DNA of 64,000 nt from Ceratotherium simum simum (lineage: Eukaryota > Chordata > Mammalia > Perissodactyla > Rhinocerotidae): assembly GCF_000283155.1 (NCBI RefSeq), contig NW_004454225.1:1822386-1886385 (forward strand). The letters run 5' to 3'. The notes beneath the pieces are model-generated. The model saw nothing but the letters and a program-made list of their open reading frames with translations. It ran no database searches and was not told the origin of the DNA. Each line of letters opens with the position of its first letter. Position 1 is the stretch's first letter. The position numbers were made by a program, and so were the translations under genes. This document shows, in pieces, positions 27,561-38,960 of the stretch.

Positions 27561-30502
27561 CGGCTCTCTTTGCAGCCCTGAAGGCCTGTGGGCGCTTGTC
27601 TGAGCTGCTTTCATGTGCGTACCCCCTGTAAAACAGTTACCTTTGTTTGACAGAACGCTTTGGCCCAGAGAGGTTGGCTGACTTGCCAAAGATTTTGCTT
27701 TCTGTGAGCGACATAATAGCATCTTCCATCTTTGTTCTAGTTACCTTGCTTAGCTCTTCACCACCTTGTACTCCCCAGAACAGGTGTGTTTATGTGCACA
27801 CATCTGCCTTACTCCACTCAGCACCCTGTCACATTTCCTCCCAATCTGTTCCCCTTCCTTCAGTCTCCATTAAGTCCTGCACAGAAAGCACCATCGGACA
27901 TAACTGTGTGTGCCCAGCAGTATCCCCACCTCAGAAGGCAGCCAGGGCAGAGAGTCTTCTACACTCCTCAAGTCAGGCTAGGTGGGAATCGCTCTGTGGA
28001 GTGTCACGGCCACATTCTGAGTGAACGTTGACAGAGCCCCCTTAGCAGCTAATTAGCCCTGCCATGCACCTTGAATATCATTTATCATTGGCTGTGTGCC
28101 AGCCATTCCCCCCCTGCCTAGAGGACCCAGCAGCCATCACTGTGATTGTCTGCACTGCTGTTCCAGTGACGGGAGGTTTGGTGCAGAACAGGTACCCCGG
28201 GTTTAGCAAGCTAAGCCAGACCAAGATTGAGAGTTACCTTAGAGAAGGTTGAGAGATGGCAGGTGCAGACATGAGGGTGTTCTTAGGCTGATTAATCGCT
28301 AGATCAGCCAGAAGGCCTCGCAAAGGTGGGCAGGCCTGAACTTCTCCCCCCTACCCTGCAAAGCTTCTGCCCTACCAGCTATGAGCCGAGCTCCCCGACC
28401 CCTGCTCCAGCGGCATGTGCTGCTGCCCAGCACACTAGGCACCCACTCTGTCCTTGGGGTTCCTGCGCCTGGAGACCAGGACATTGTCTGTCTGGCTCAC
28501 TGTTGTCTCCACTGTTGCTTAATAGCTATTTGTTAAATGATTGAAAACTTGACAGCACCTTGATATGGAGAATAAGCCACACTGGTTGACCTGGGCAATG
28601 TCAGAGGCACCAGAGTTGATCATAACCCTTTCAGTCTTGTTCCTGACTTCTGAGACTGTACGTGAAAGCCAAACAGGATTCTGCTCTCTTCAATTTAATT
28701 TCTTAAGGGCGGGGTTTATCAAAGTCCTTCCTGTTCGAATCCTTTCCTCTGGAAAGGCTTCCCCTTCAGCGTGTGTCCTCAGTGGATGGTCCTCATTTCC
28801 CAGTCGCTCCAGACTGGGCAGACCCAGGTCTCTAGGCATCTGGCTGCCCAGGGATGGCCTGTCTGCATGCTTCTTTCAAAGGCTAACACAAAAGCAGGGC
28901 CCCAGACAGGCCTTGAGATGAGGCAATTTGTCCAAAGGCCCCCAACAAGTCATGGGAAAGGCTAGAATCTGGTTAGCCAGACCCTCCTAGAGCACTAGCA
29001 CTGTGTCATGTGGCCTTTCCAAGTGACAGGCAGCTGGAGACAAGTTTTCATCAGAAAAGTGGCTAGAAGTTAGGCATTGTCTGCAGCCACTAAAAAGCAG
29101 CCCCAGGAACAGATGTCCCTGTCGTAGGAGACCAACTGGGACCTGCCACAGAAGCCAGCAAGTGTGGGGGGAGACTGGAGGAGGAAAAGGCAAGAACAGG
29201 CTGTATGCCCACAGAGGCCACGTCCCCTGGGCACAAGCAAGCAAAAGACCCCATTCTGTTGCAAGAACCAAGAAGTCTACCTGGCAGTTCTTATTTCCTG
29301 TGTGCAGCCTGTGCTGCCTGGCTCATCTCTTCCTGGAAGGTCTTGGAAGTTGGGTGATTGGACAAGTACTTCACTGCAGTATTTGGAAGGCTTTATTCAT
29401 TTGTTCATTCAATGGATATTTACTGTGTGCTAGGCCTGGGATGAATGGTGAGCGAGGAAGCCCCGGCGGAGCTCGTGAATTTAGGGCGGTGTGGGGTCAT
29501 GCCGCTTGCTGTGGTCTTAGCTGAGGCGTGTGGTGGTGAGAGGACAGTCTTCAGAAGGGGCAGGCTCGGGCTGGCTTCGCCACTCTGCCACATATTAGCC
29601 AAAAAAGCCAGCAAGCTGCTTCACATCCCAAACTTCAGTTTCCTTCTGTGTAAAATATAATCTTGGTCCCACTTTCCCGAGGGTGTGGGGGGTACAGCAC
29701 TGAGCACCATGGGTAACAGCCAGGGGCAGCCCAGTACCCGCCCGTGCTGCCAGTGGCGTGCGCTATCAGGCGATTTGTCATCTCCCTCTTGGAGCATTGT
29801 CTCCTGGACCCTCTCCCTTGCTCCCTCCCTGGATATTTGCCACTTCTGTGTTGAGCAGTTGGTGCATGGGTCCAAATGCCTGTCCACCTGGAAGAAGTTT
29901 CAGGCTCAGGCCCAGGTTTGGAAAGAAGGTGGAGAAGACCTGCCAGAGATGCCATTTGTGAGCTGCTCTGCTTGGCGGGGCTCCGTGTTCCCCTCGTGCA
30001 CGCCCATCCCCACCTCAGCTCTGTGGGTTTGTTGGTTCCAGGCATGGAGGAGGGCCGCAGTCTTATCTGGTTGTGCAAAGTCCCACAACTTTTCTTGATT
30101 GATAGTTGTAAAATAAACAATTTAGTTTGTTTGGAGACTCTTTCATTATATCAAATTAAACCCAAACCAAAGAAACAGCACACCCAGATGAGCCTGCCAA
30201 CCTGCACCAAGTCACTGGACATCCCAAACCAGTCCTGTCCCCTTCGTGTAGACCACACGCTCCCCAGTTTCCTTCTAGTCTTTTACACTCGCTCGCCCAG
30301 TGACTACAGCCCAGCTGTCTCCCCAGCTAGACTAGAAGGCCCAAGGGCCAGCACAGGGTTTGGGCCCAGAACCCAAACTCCGGGCTGTGCTTCCTTAGAG
30401 GAGCGCACGTGGCTGAAGCACCGTGGTGAAATGCTGACACCTTGTGGCCAGCTCGCAGCGCATCTCCTGCCTCCTCTGGGTGACAGTCAGATGGCAGAGG
30501 CC

Positions 30503-30823
30503 GGGGGTCGCAAATTTTTTCTGTCAAGAGCCAGATGGTCATTATTCTAGGCTTTGTGAACGTGCGGCGTCCGTCACAGCTGCTGCTGCTGAAGCACTGG
30601 AGCAACCACAGACAGTACGTAAGCGAGCGGGTGCAGCTGGATTCCAGTGAAACTTGAGAGACACTGAAATTTGAATTTCATATAATTTTCATGTATCACA
30701 AAATAATATTCTTTAAATTTTTTCCAGTCATTTAAAAATGTAAAAATCATTCTTAGCTCGTGGGCTGTGCAAAAACAGGCAGTGGCTGGATTTGGAGCTC
30801 AAGCCGTTGTTTGCCGACCCTGG
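30503..30823. mobile_element. hAT-type non-autonomous DNA transposon
   Basis: The left end GGGGGTCGCAAATTTTTTCT and right end TTTGCCGACCCTGG are near-inverted repeats. The text CAAGAGCCAGATGGTCATTA and CAATACGTAAACG-like block are characteristic of a Charlie-group MER element. A related but more diverged copy is at about 60250-60432. Confidence 0.7.
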
Positions 30824-31939
30824 CCCGGGACACCTTTCCTCCATGCTCCCAACGCTAGCTCCCAACTGTCACACCTGGATCCTTACTTTGTCCTTGTTCT
30901 GTTAAGAGGAATCCCCAGCCCCCCTGCCCCAACCCGGCTGCTGCCACTAAGCCCTCTTCTTATCAGAAATTCTGGAGTTGTTGTTGGTTTTCACCCATCT
31001 CATAAGTTTACGTAAGTATCCATCAGGTGCCCAACCCTGTGCTGAGGGCCATAAAAGAGCCTGGAGTTTTAACCAACATGTATTTAATATTTACTTTTAT
31101 TCACTCATTGGTTCAAACAAACTTATTGAGAACTTACTGTGTCCCAGGCACTGTAATAAGACAGACCTAGTCTCTGCCCTCAGGGTGTTCATAAGCTGGT
31201 TGGGAAGATGGACACAGGGAGGCAAGCATTGTAATGGGGAAGCACCAGAGTGTGGAAGCCCAGAGGAGGTACCTAACTCAACCTGGGGATGGAGTTAGGG
31301 AAGGCTTCCTGGAGGAGGAGGTGATTTCTGAGCCAACACCAGAGGAATGAATGGGGGATGGGAGAATGACACAAGATTCTAGGCAAGATTTCCCCTGGAA
31401 AGGGAAAGGTCCAGAGCCTAGAAAGAACTCTTTCAAGAGAATTAAAAGCATCCATGACATAGTGAAGATTCAGATACCGTATCTGCCCTTGAGGCCTCCC
31501 AGTCTGGCGGGTAATACAGTCTGTCACAAGCTGTTATAAGGCTGTGGAGAGAGATTTAAAGAAGTTTTCTCTCTAGCCTTGTAGGACTGGTTATCAGTGA
31601 GCCTCGAGAAGGTAAGCAGTGGCAAGTGAGCACTCTGAAGGCTATAAATAATCCCAGGGCCAGGCTAGGGTGGGTCTGACTCCACACAGGGTCCTGAGAG
31701 AATCTAGAGGGCAGAGAGATGTGGACCTGGCTTCTCTGCTCTGGAAGCCTCTTAGAGGAGAAGGGGCTTGAACTGAGCTTAGAAGGAAATGTAGACCTCG
31801 GTACAGGGGAAGGAGGAAGGGCATCCTAGGCAGCAGAAACTGCAAGGGCAAACTCACTGAGGAAGGAGAGAGTGTGGCCCAGCTGATGGGCCACCAGGAA
31901 GTCCACCCGAGGGTCCCCAGGAGGGAACCATCCTTTACT

Positions 31940-32110
31940 GTGAATCTTACCACAACCCCAACCAACTCCACCGATTAAAAACCATGACCTTGGACAGTCA
32001 CTTAACCTCTCTCTGCCTTAGTTTCCTCATCTGTTTCTACCTTATAAGGTTGCCACGAGGATTGACTAAGTTAATACGTATAAAAGTCTTAGGACATTGC
32101 CTGGCACTAG
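31940..32110 (+). mobile_element. MIR SINE
   Basis: Forward MIR: ATGACCTTGGACAGTCACTT, CTTAGTTTCCTCATCTGTTT, TTAGGACATTGCCTGGCACT. Confidence 0.7.
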
Positions 32111-33099
32111 GGCCAGCTTCATGGTCATGCAACCTGCACACTCCCACAGGGCCCCACAGTCAGAAGGCAAAGAGTCCCACTGCTCTGCTGTTGCTGTCTT
32201 GAAATTCTTAATAATTTTGGAACAAGATGCCCCACGCATTCCTTTTGCATGGCCACAAATTGTGTAGCTGGTCCTGCCTGGCATAGTGTGTGCTTAAAAA
32301 CTTTAGGTTTTATCATTATCTTAGAGTGTAGAATAACAAATCTGATTCAATATATTCATTTTAGAAATGAGAAAACTGAAGCTCTGACAGTTTACGTGAC
32401 TTGCACAAGGTGACACAGCAAGCAAAGATGCAGACTGGAGGTGGAGAGATGAAAATCACAATCTTAGAGGTGAAGGCAGGACAACGACCCAGCCCCCCCC
32501 CCCCACGCCCCCAGAAGGCAGCATAAGGAGAGAGGATCAGACAGACTCCTTTGAAGGAGCTTAGAGAAAGAGGTGGTATGAAAAAGAGCATGAACAGTTG
32601 TAGAGGTAGGAGGGAAGCAGGCTATTTTGGGAAGCCAAGAGAAGATTCTCACAGTAAAATGTAGTGGTGAAGCCATGGAAACAAGGACTGAGAAAGTCTC
32701 TGGGATCTTGGCCATAAGGGGGTCATAGATGAGTTTAGAGAAATGAGTTTCAGTAGAGTTAGGGCTAGAAGCCAGTTTAAAGAATGAGGGAGCATCAATG
32801 GTGGAAATGGCCACAGGTCATTATTTAAGAAAATGAGAAAAGGAAATAGAGGGAAAAAGGACAGGAAGGAAGGAAGGAGGCTATTTTGAAGGGGGTGGGA
32901 GGAGAGCCAGATCCCACCTGGGATGTGGAGGAAAGGCCATCAGAGGCAGTAATTTAGCCAGGAAGAGGTGCACCTCTTTCCCTGAGTCTGTAGGGAAAAA
33001 GAGCTAATGAAGGCTATGAGGGCAACTGTTCATCTGGGGGGGCTGGTTGTTTCCCCAGCTGCAGTGTGGCGTTCTCAATGTAGACATCTCAGGCGCAAC

Positions 33100-33330
33100 A
33101 CAGCAGCGTGGAAAAGAGCTTACTCACTGGAACCAGGCTGCCTGGGTTCAGCTGCGAGGTTATTACCTGTGGTGACCTGAGGCAAGTTAGTCAGCCCTCC
33201 AGTGCCTCAGTTTCCCTATCTGGAAAATGAGGATAACCACGGTTGTTGTGCAGATTAATTACCATGATCCACATAAAGCCCTCAGTACAGTGTCTGATAC
33301 ACAGCAAGTGTGCACGAAAGACTAGCTATT
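33100..33330 (+). mobile_element. MIR SINE
   Basis: Forward MIR: GAACCAGGCTGCCTGGGTTC, CTCAGTTTCCCTATCTGGAA, ATACACAGCAAGTGTGCACG. Confidence 0.8.
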
Positions 33331-34787
33331 ATTAACAGCCACATCTCCTGGTTCTCTTGTGAACCTCCTGTGGGTCCAGCATTGGCACACGGCACACAGG
33401 GGTTCAGTGTTTGCTGCTTCACTAGGAGCTTTTCAGCAAGTGTGGTCATAAGAAATGAGAGGTGATTTAGAAGTGGCACAGCACCTGTCACAAGGGCTTT
33501 GTTGCACAATAAATGCTACCAGACTAGTAATATATGCTTATGAGCATGTCTTCTGTAATCAGCACCCTCTAGAAAGTTCCCCTCCCCCACTGCTCCTGGC
33601 CTTGGCTCTGGCCACACCCACTGCCCAAGTGAGCAGTATCAGCTGTCTGCCGTCCTCTTGTCTTCTGGATTAGGTTCCTTTACAGGGATCTTCCCATGGT
33701 TGTAAATTTGGAGAATTGGAGAATGCTTTACAAACACTTCCAAGTGTCTCATAGCAATGAGAGGCCAGTGCAAAGGGTGGAGGGAGTTCTCCTCTGCCAC
33801 AGAAATCAGAGCTGGAGCAGATCCAGCTGGCTATGTCACCCCAAGCTTGTGGGTCATTGCAGAATCGTTCACAGAAATTCCCATTGCATTGGATTTTGTC
33901 CAGGCCAATGCAATGTGTTCAGGGATCACAAAACAATCTCTCAAGGGAAAAAAGGAAGGCCTGTTGCTTGGAATGGCTTAGAGCACTTTTGGTAGCCATC
34001 CAAGGCAGCTATCACTCATTAAATCTGCCTTCCCCTCCAGCAAAAAACCAACTGTATAGAACACCACATATAGAGCTCTAAGAATAGTATAGTGCTCCAA
34101 GAACATACTGCACTTGGCCTGCATACAAGTGTGCAGGGCTCGACGAGTCTTTTTACTCTCAAAGCTGGGTGGGTTGGAACAAACAAATAAACAAAAAATA
34201 TTTTCCCCAAGTAGCATGCAGAGAAGAAATGAGAGAGAGCATCGGAGAACACCCTAGCACATCATTCTCTGACCTGGGCTGTCTTTTCAGGGCATGGATT
34301 GACTCCACAGCCACCAAAGCATGCCTGTAAGCCCTAGGGCAGTGAGCACAGCAGACACCCCCTCCTCCCCCATTCATTGACTCCACACTAGTCTGAGCAA
34401 GCCCCAAAGTCCTGTAACAGGTGGTAATTTGTCATTTGCTGTGACAGGAATTTGAAACCATCATCCTCCATAATAAATATTTGGCTGATTTATTGGCTTC
34501 CTTCCCATAAGTATAGAAAGTGAGGACAGGTCCCATCCGAAGCTGCAGTTCTGAGCAATGAGAGCTCTCAGAGTGCAGATAAGACCCTAAACCACACCCC
34601 ACTGTTTGTTGGAAGAAGAAATCCATGTGTGGGTCTATTCGTAAAGGAGTCTGGGAAGATACCCTCCTTAATGGCAGTTGGCTCTACTAGTGGGATTTGG
34701 GGGAACTTTTATTTTCTACTTTAACACTTTCTATTGTCTGAAATCTTTACTCAATGTTACTTTTATGATCAGAAAAACAGCAATCTT

Positions 34788-35041
34788 GGGGCTGGCCCCA
34801 TGATGTAGTAGTTAAGTTCCTGTGCTCCACTTCGGTGGCTGGGGGTTCACTGGTTCGGATCCCAGGTGCGGACCTATGCACTGCTCATTGAGCCATGCTG
34901 TGGCAGCATCCCATATACAAAATAGAGGAAGATGGGCACAGATGTTAGCTCAGAGACAATCTTCCTCAAGCAAAAAGAGGAAGATTGGCAACAGATGTTA
35001 GCTTAGGGCCAATCTTCCTCACCAAAAAAAAAAAAAAGAAA
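34788..35041 (+). mobile_element. ERE-type SINE (long form)
   Basis: Begins GGGGCTGGCCCCATGATGTA, carries two AGATGTTAGCT blocks and ends in an A-rich tail. It is flanked by a perfect 17-bp duplication AGAAAAACAGCAATCTT (34771-34787 and 35042-35058). Confidence 0.95.
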
Positions 35042-35200
35042 AGAAAAACAGCAATCTTATTTAGAAATTATTTTCCTACTCTCAAGTGGGAATAGGGTTT
35101 CCGGTTTCCTGCTTTCTCCTGGGAGGAAAAGTACAACAAGGTGGAGTGGACAGAGAGCTGAAGGCCCTCAAAGACAAAGATTATACAAAAAACAGGCTTT

Positions 35201-35410
35201 GGGGCCAGCCCCGTGGCTTAGCGGTTAAGTGCGTGCGCTCCGCTCCTGGCGGCCCGGGGTTTCGATCCCGGGCGCGCACCAACGCACCACTTCTCCGGCC
35301 ATGCTGAGGCCGCGTCCCACATACAGCAACTGGAGGGATGTGTAGCTATGACCTACAACTATCTACTGGGGCTTTGGGAAAAAATAAATAAATAAAATTA
35401 TAAAAAAAAA
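35201..35410 (+). mobile_element. ERE-type SINE (short form)
   Basis: Begins GGGGCCAGCCCCGTGGCTTA and ends TACTGGGGCTTTGGG plus an A-rich tail with TAAA repeats. Flanking copies of AAAACAGGCTTT (about 35189-35200 and 35413-35424) are the target-site duplication. It lies only about 160 bp after the previous SINE. Confidence 0.93.
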
Positions 35411-35419
35411 ACAAAACAG

Positions 35420-35745
35420 GCTTTGGCCACTCCTGGATATTCCTATCCTGCTCCCCAGAGAGCAAATGTTGCAAGTCACCACACATCACCAGCCTCTTGC
35501 CTAGCTAACCACAATTCATCCTTTAGTTCTCCTTGTAGATGTCACTCCTGGAAAGCCATCCCTGTCCCACCAAGATTGAGTCCCTCCCATGGTCTTCCAA
35601 GCCACCTGCATGTGATTATCTGTTTTCCTGTTGGCCACTCCCACTAGACTGAGGTCCCTGTAGGCAGAGGTATTTTATTCATCTCTGTAGTCCTTGTACC
35701 TTAGGAAAGTGCCAACAGGCTCAATAAACATTTACTGGATAATTA
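35420..35745 (-). mobile_element. L2/MIR3-type fragment
   Basis: Text such as GAAAGCCATCCCTGTCCCAC, TAGACTGAGGTCCCTGTAGG and GGCTCAATAAACATTTACTG is the usual reverse-strand L2/MIR3 end. Confidence 0.6.
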
Positions 35746-36116
35746 TTTATTTGGGGACCTTTTATAGTTGGAGAAATTTAAGGGATACAAAGATGAAAAA
35801 GAAACTACTTCTTTTTAAGGAATTTACAACTGAGTTGGGGAGACACATGTCCAACAATTAATGGTAAAACCAACCACTAGTTTAAGGGCTAAAATAGAGG
35901 TACAAACAACCAACTATGAAGATAAGGAAGGTTTTGGACCCTAAACATTTGTCATTCATTGTGTTTTTTGATTCAGAATCTCCATATTGAAATGCTGGTA
36001 TGGTTTGTGTAGTTATAAGGATTCAGGTTCTTCGGGCCTTTATTAGAATTTGACTCATGATCTTTCTTCTGTCCTTTCGTTGGCAGTTGCCCTAGGAATA
36101 CCTGCCACTTAATCTT

Positions 36117-36320
36117 CTTTTTTTAATTAATTAATTTATTTTTTCCCCAAAGCCCCGGTAGATAGTTGTATGTCATAGCTGCACATCCTTCTAGTTGTTG
36201 TATGTGGGACTCGGCCTCAGCATGGCCGGAGAAGCGGTGCGTCAGTGCACGCCCGGGATCCGAACCCGGGCTGCCAGCAGCAGAGTGTGCGCACTTAACC
36301 GCTAAGCCACGGGGCCGGCC
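36117..36320 (-). mobile_element. ERE-type SINE (short form)
   Basis: Minus-strand copy with duplications CTGCCACTTAATCTT (36102-36116) and CTGCCATTTAATCTT (36321-36335), one mismatch in 15. Confidence 0.93.
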
Positions 36321-37149
36321 CTGCCATTTAATCTTAATTGATGTTTGTGAAATGCCTTGTCTTCCTCTGCTGAAAGGCTATAAGTATTGAGCGTTATTAC
36401 TGTGTTACAGTGGTTGTTTTATTATTAAAGCAGTGCCAACAAGGTTACACAACAGCTTGGATCAGGAAGTGAAACAAGGGCAGTGATCCCACTGAAGCTA
36501 CAGGAGATGGAGATTTGGGATGGTAAAACGTTAATTACCCGAGACGGAATGCAGGCTAGAGTCCAGAGCTGTGCTGGGAGATCATTTCAGTCCCAGAGGC
36601 AGTGGATCCTGAACATCCTGCCCTCCCCTGCCTGGAATGTCGGATTCACTTCACTGAAAGCTGCCGCGGAGAATCCAATGGCCATGAGCCAGGAGCACAC
36701 GTCTTGCTCAGCATCAGGGGATACTCTGGAAGCTTTCCAGGAGCTGAAGGCCTGTTCCATTTGCATGCAATAAATTATTTACTTATAAAGCGATTTATTC
36801 TTTATCTCTCTTTCGACTCTCCTTCTCCTTGTTTCTGGCTCTTGAGGACTCTCTCCAAAGAGTGAGCTGGAGGTGGATGGGTGGGGGTTGGGGAGGTAGG
36901 CTTAGCACATAAAAATGGTAGAAATGTCCAGTTATAAAGCTGAGAAAATGAACATAGAGGTAGATGGGCTTCTGGTCAGGAAACACCAAGAATGTTTAAT
37001 TTAGGGTGGGGAGGAATGGGTGCTGGAGAGATGCGGTGGAGGCAATAACAACCTCTGCCTTGCTTTAGTCCCCAACAACGTCACTTACAGAAACTTGGGT
37101 TCTGAATGAAACCTTCTTAAGATGTTGGGTTGGCTGACAGGTATGATTC

Positions 37150-37405
37150 TGGGCTAAGAAAGAGGCACTGAAGTACAGTGAAAAGAACGAAAGCTCTAGA
37201 GTCAGAACTAGGACCAAATGCCGGGTACACCAACCACTTTCTATCGGGGTGACCTTGAGCAAGTCTCCTAACCTCTCTGGAGCCTTAGTATCCTATCCGT
37301 AAAATTTAGAGAATGTAAAACTCACAGGTTTCACCAGACAACGCCTGTAAAGAACTCAGCACAGGAGTTGGCACAAAGTAGACACGCAATAAATGGCAGT
37401 CATTA
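37150..37405 (+). mobile_element. MIR SINE upstream of the TNRC6B promoter
   Basis: Forward MIR: GAAAGCTCTAGAGTCAGAAC, GTGACCTTGAGCAAGTCTCC, GCACAAAGTAGACACGCAAT. Confidence 0.8.
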
Positions 37406-37539
37406 TCATCATCAACTCCAGGCGGAACGACCAGAGTCGACCCAAACTCCTCAGCAAACAACTGTAGCACAGCGAATCCAAATCTGACTGACTCGCCTAT
37501 TTGGTCAATAAGGTACCAGGAAAGAACTCAGTGGAGTCG

Positions 37540-38100
37540 AACCAATAGCACTAGCCCTTGTTGGACGGGCTTTCTTGCCGTTCCACCAATAGTTTGAAGA
37601 CTTGACTAGGGAGTGACATCCTGACAGTCCAATGACGCACCACCAGCCCACAGTCAGCACTTCGGAGGGGAAAAATCAAGGAGCCGGCACGTATAGATTC
37701 CGTTATTTAGGCAGTACTGGGTGGAGAGAGGAACTGAGGGGACACAGCGCGAGGGCGAGGCACTAATGAGCTGAAAAAAAAAAAAAAACGATGGTTGCGC
37801 CAAGTGAGGTCGGCCGCCATCATGCTCTAGTTTCCCCTTCGCCTCTCCCGGTCCGCGACCGAGGAAGCGGCCTCTGGGATGCTGAGGGGGTGTGTCCCCG
37901 AGTGATTGGCGCAGGCAGCTCAGCCAATCCTAGCTCGTCAAACGGGAAGCATTTAACCAATGAGGCGCGACGGCAGCGGCGAGGAATTGGAGGGGCGGAA
38001 CAGCAGCTTGACAGGCACAAAAGTCAGCCAGTGAGAGCCGGAAGCATCCTCCCTGCGGCCAATGGAGTGGGGCTCTGGGCGGGCCCCCGAGTGTTTGTGT
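37540..38100 (+). promoter_or_regulatory. TNRC6B: TNRC6B proximal promoter with CCAAT-box array
   Basis: CCAAT boxes, either strand, occur at 37542-37546, 37586-37590, 37629-37633, 37905-37909 (ATTGG), 37924-37928, 37957-37961, 37986-37990 (ATTGG) and 38059-38063. A GC box GGGCGGG is at 38077-38083. No TATA box is evident near the likely start, as expected for a CpG-island housekeeping promoter. NF-Y binds CCAAT pentamers, and arrays spaced about three helical turns apart are typical of NF-Y-driven promoters. Three of the downstream boxes are spaced by 33 and 29 bp. Confidence 0.7.
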
Positions 38101-38960
38101 TGTGGTTTTGGGGGAGGGAGGCGGAGGGGAAAGTTTGTTTATTTTGTTTTTAGTTTCTGGGGTCCCCGTGTTTCTGGGAGGTGAAGCGGCAGGGAGTGAC
38201 CCCCCCCCACGCCCCTCAGTGCCCCTACGACGTCGCCTCCATAGCCTGCGGAGAAGCGGGGACCGCGCGCACCGCAGCGCATCGCCTCACAGCGGAACGC
38301 CGCGCACTCGGAGGCGGCACGGCTCGCCGGTGAGTGAGGACCGACGACCCCCGCCGCCCTTCCCTCGCCCGCGCACCGCCTAGTCAGCGCGGGGCGGCCA
38401 GGTCGGCGAGGACGCCCGCGGGAGCGCGCGGCGCGGGCCGGCCTGTCAAGCTGAGGCGCAGCGTGTGCGTGTCCTCGTGAGAGAGCGCGCGCGCGGCGGG
38501 CAGAGGGCCGGGAGGGCGTGAGCGCGCGGGGGCCCGAGCAGGGTGGCGGCGTGGAGCGCGCTCCGTGGGGGCGGGCGTCTGGTGGGCTCGACCCGGGGGC
38601 GGGAGGACCGCGGGGACGTCCGCGCGCGCGGCTCCGGGCGTCACGCGCCGGCAGGTGTGAGCGGGGGGAGGGCTTCCGGGTGGGCCGGCCGCGTCGAGTT
38701 CGCTTCCCATCGCGGGGACCTCGGGCAAGGAGGGTCCCCGTGGCCGCGTCGGGCCCCCTGCCTGGCGGTGGCAGAGGGAGGCGTCAGGCCTCGCAGCCTC
38801 CGGGTCCCTGCCCGTGTGCAGGACCTGCGTGGCGGGGTGATGCGCTCCCCTGCTCGCCCGGGCCGGGGGTCCCACCCCGCACCCCTCACTCCAGAGCCCT
38901 GCGTGTGCGGCCACCTTCCAGAGGCGATTCAGACTTGCCTCGAGGAAACGTGGGGCAGGG
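37780..38960. promoter_or_regulatory. TNRC6B: CpG island at the TNRC6B 5' end
   Basis: CpG dinucleotides are dense from about 37790 and peak at 38200-38760, including an alternating CG run near 38486-38498. This contrasts sharply with CpG-poor flanks. It covers the CCAAT array, the putative first exon and the first 600 bp of intron. The long GC-rich open frames on both strands inside it (for example 38384-38914 minus and 38518-39048 plus) are composition artefacts. Confidence 0.9.
38095..38329 (+). other. TNRC6B: TNRC6B non-coding first exon (5' UTR)
   Basis: Identified from position and sequence. In human, TNRC6B is the next + strand gene about 15 kb after FAM83F and starts in a CpG island with an untranslated first exon. 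A strong donor, GCCG|GTGAGTGAGG, ends the exon at 38329. The upstream boundary is a guess placed just after the last CCAAT and GC boxes. TNRC6B encodes a GW182-family protein that binds Argonaute through GW repeats and recruits CCR4-NOT and PAN2-PAN3 deadenylases in miRNA silencing; none of its coding sequence is in the window. Confidence 0.6.

Larger units (their letters stand above)
24320..37500. other. FAM83F-TNRC6B intergenic region
   Basis: About 13 kb between the two genes, possibly including distal FAM83F 3' UTR. It contains ERE SINEs at 26477-26672, 34788-35041, 35201-35410 and 36117-36320, a MER20-like element at 27350-27560, a hAT-type element at 30503-30823, and many MIR/L2 fragments (for example 31080-31330, 31940-32110, 33100-33330, 35420-35745 and 37150-37405). 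All open frames are short and none resembles a protein I know. A C-run (about 32493-32505) and a purine-rich stretch (about 32820-32950) are simple-sequence features. Confidence 0.75.

Noticed and set aside
32105..32300. Moderately familiar repeat-like stretch (ACCTGCACACTCCCACAGGG...)
   Set aside because: It resembles an ancient mammalian interspersed repeat, but I could not name it with confidence, so no feature was assigned.
35201..35280. tRNA gene-like sequence with A and B box character
   Set aside because: It is the tRNA-derived head of an ERE SINE with A-tail and target duplications. The same applies to all other copies.
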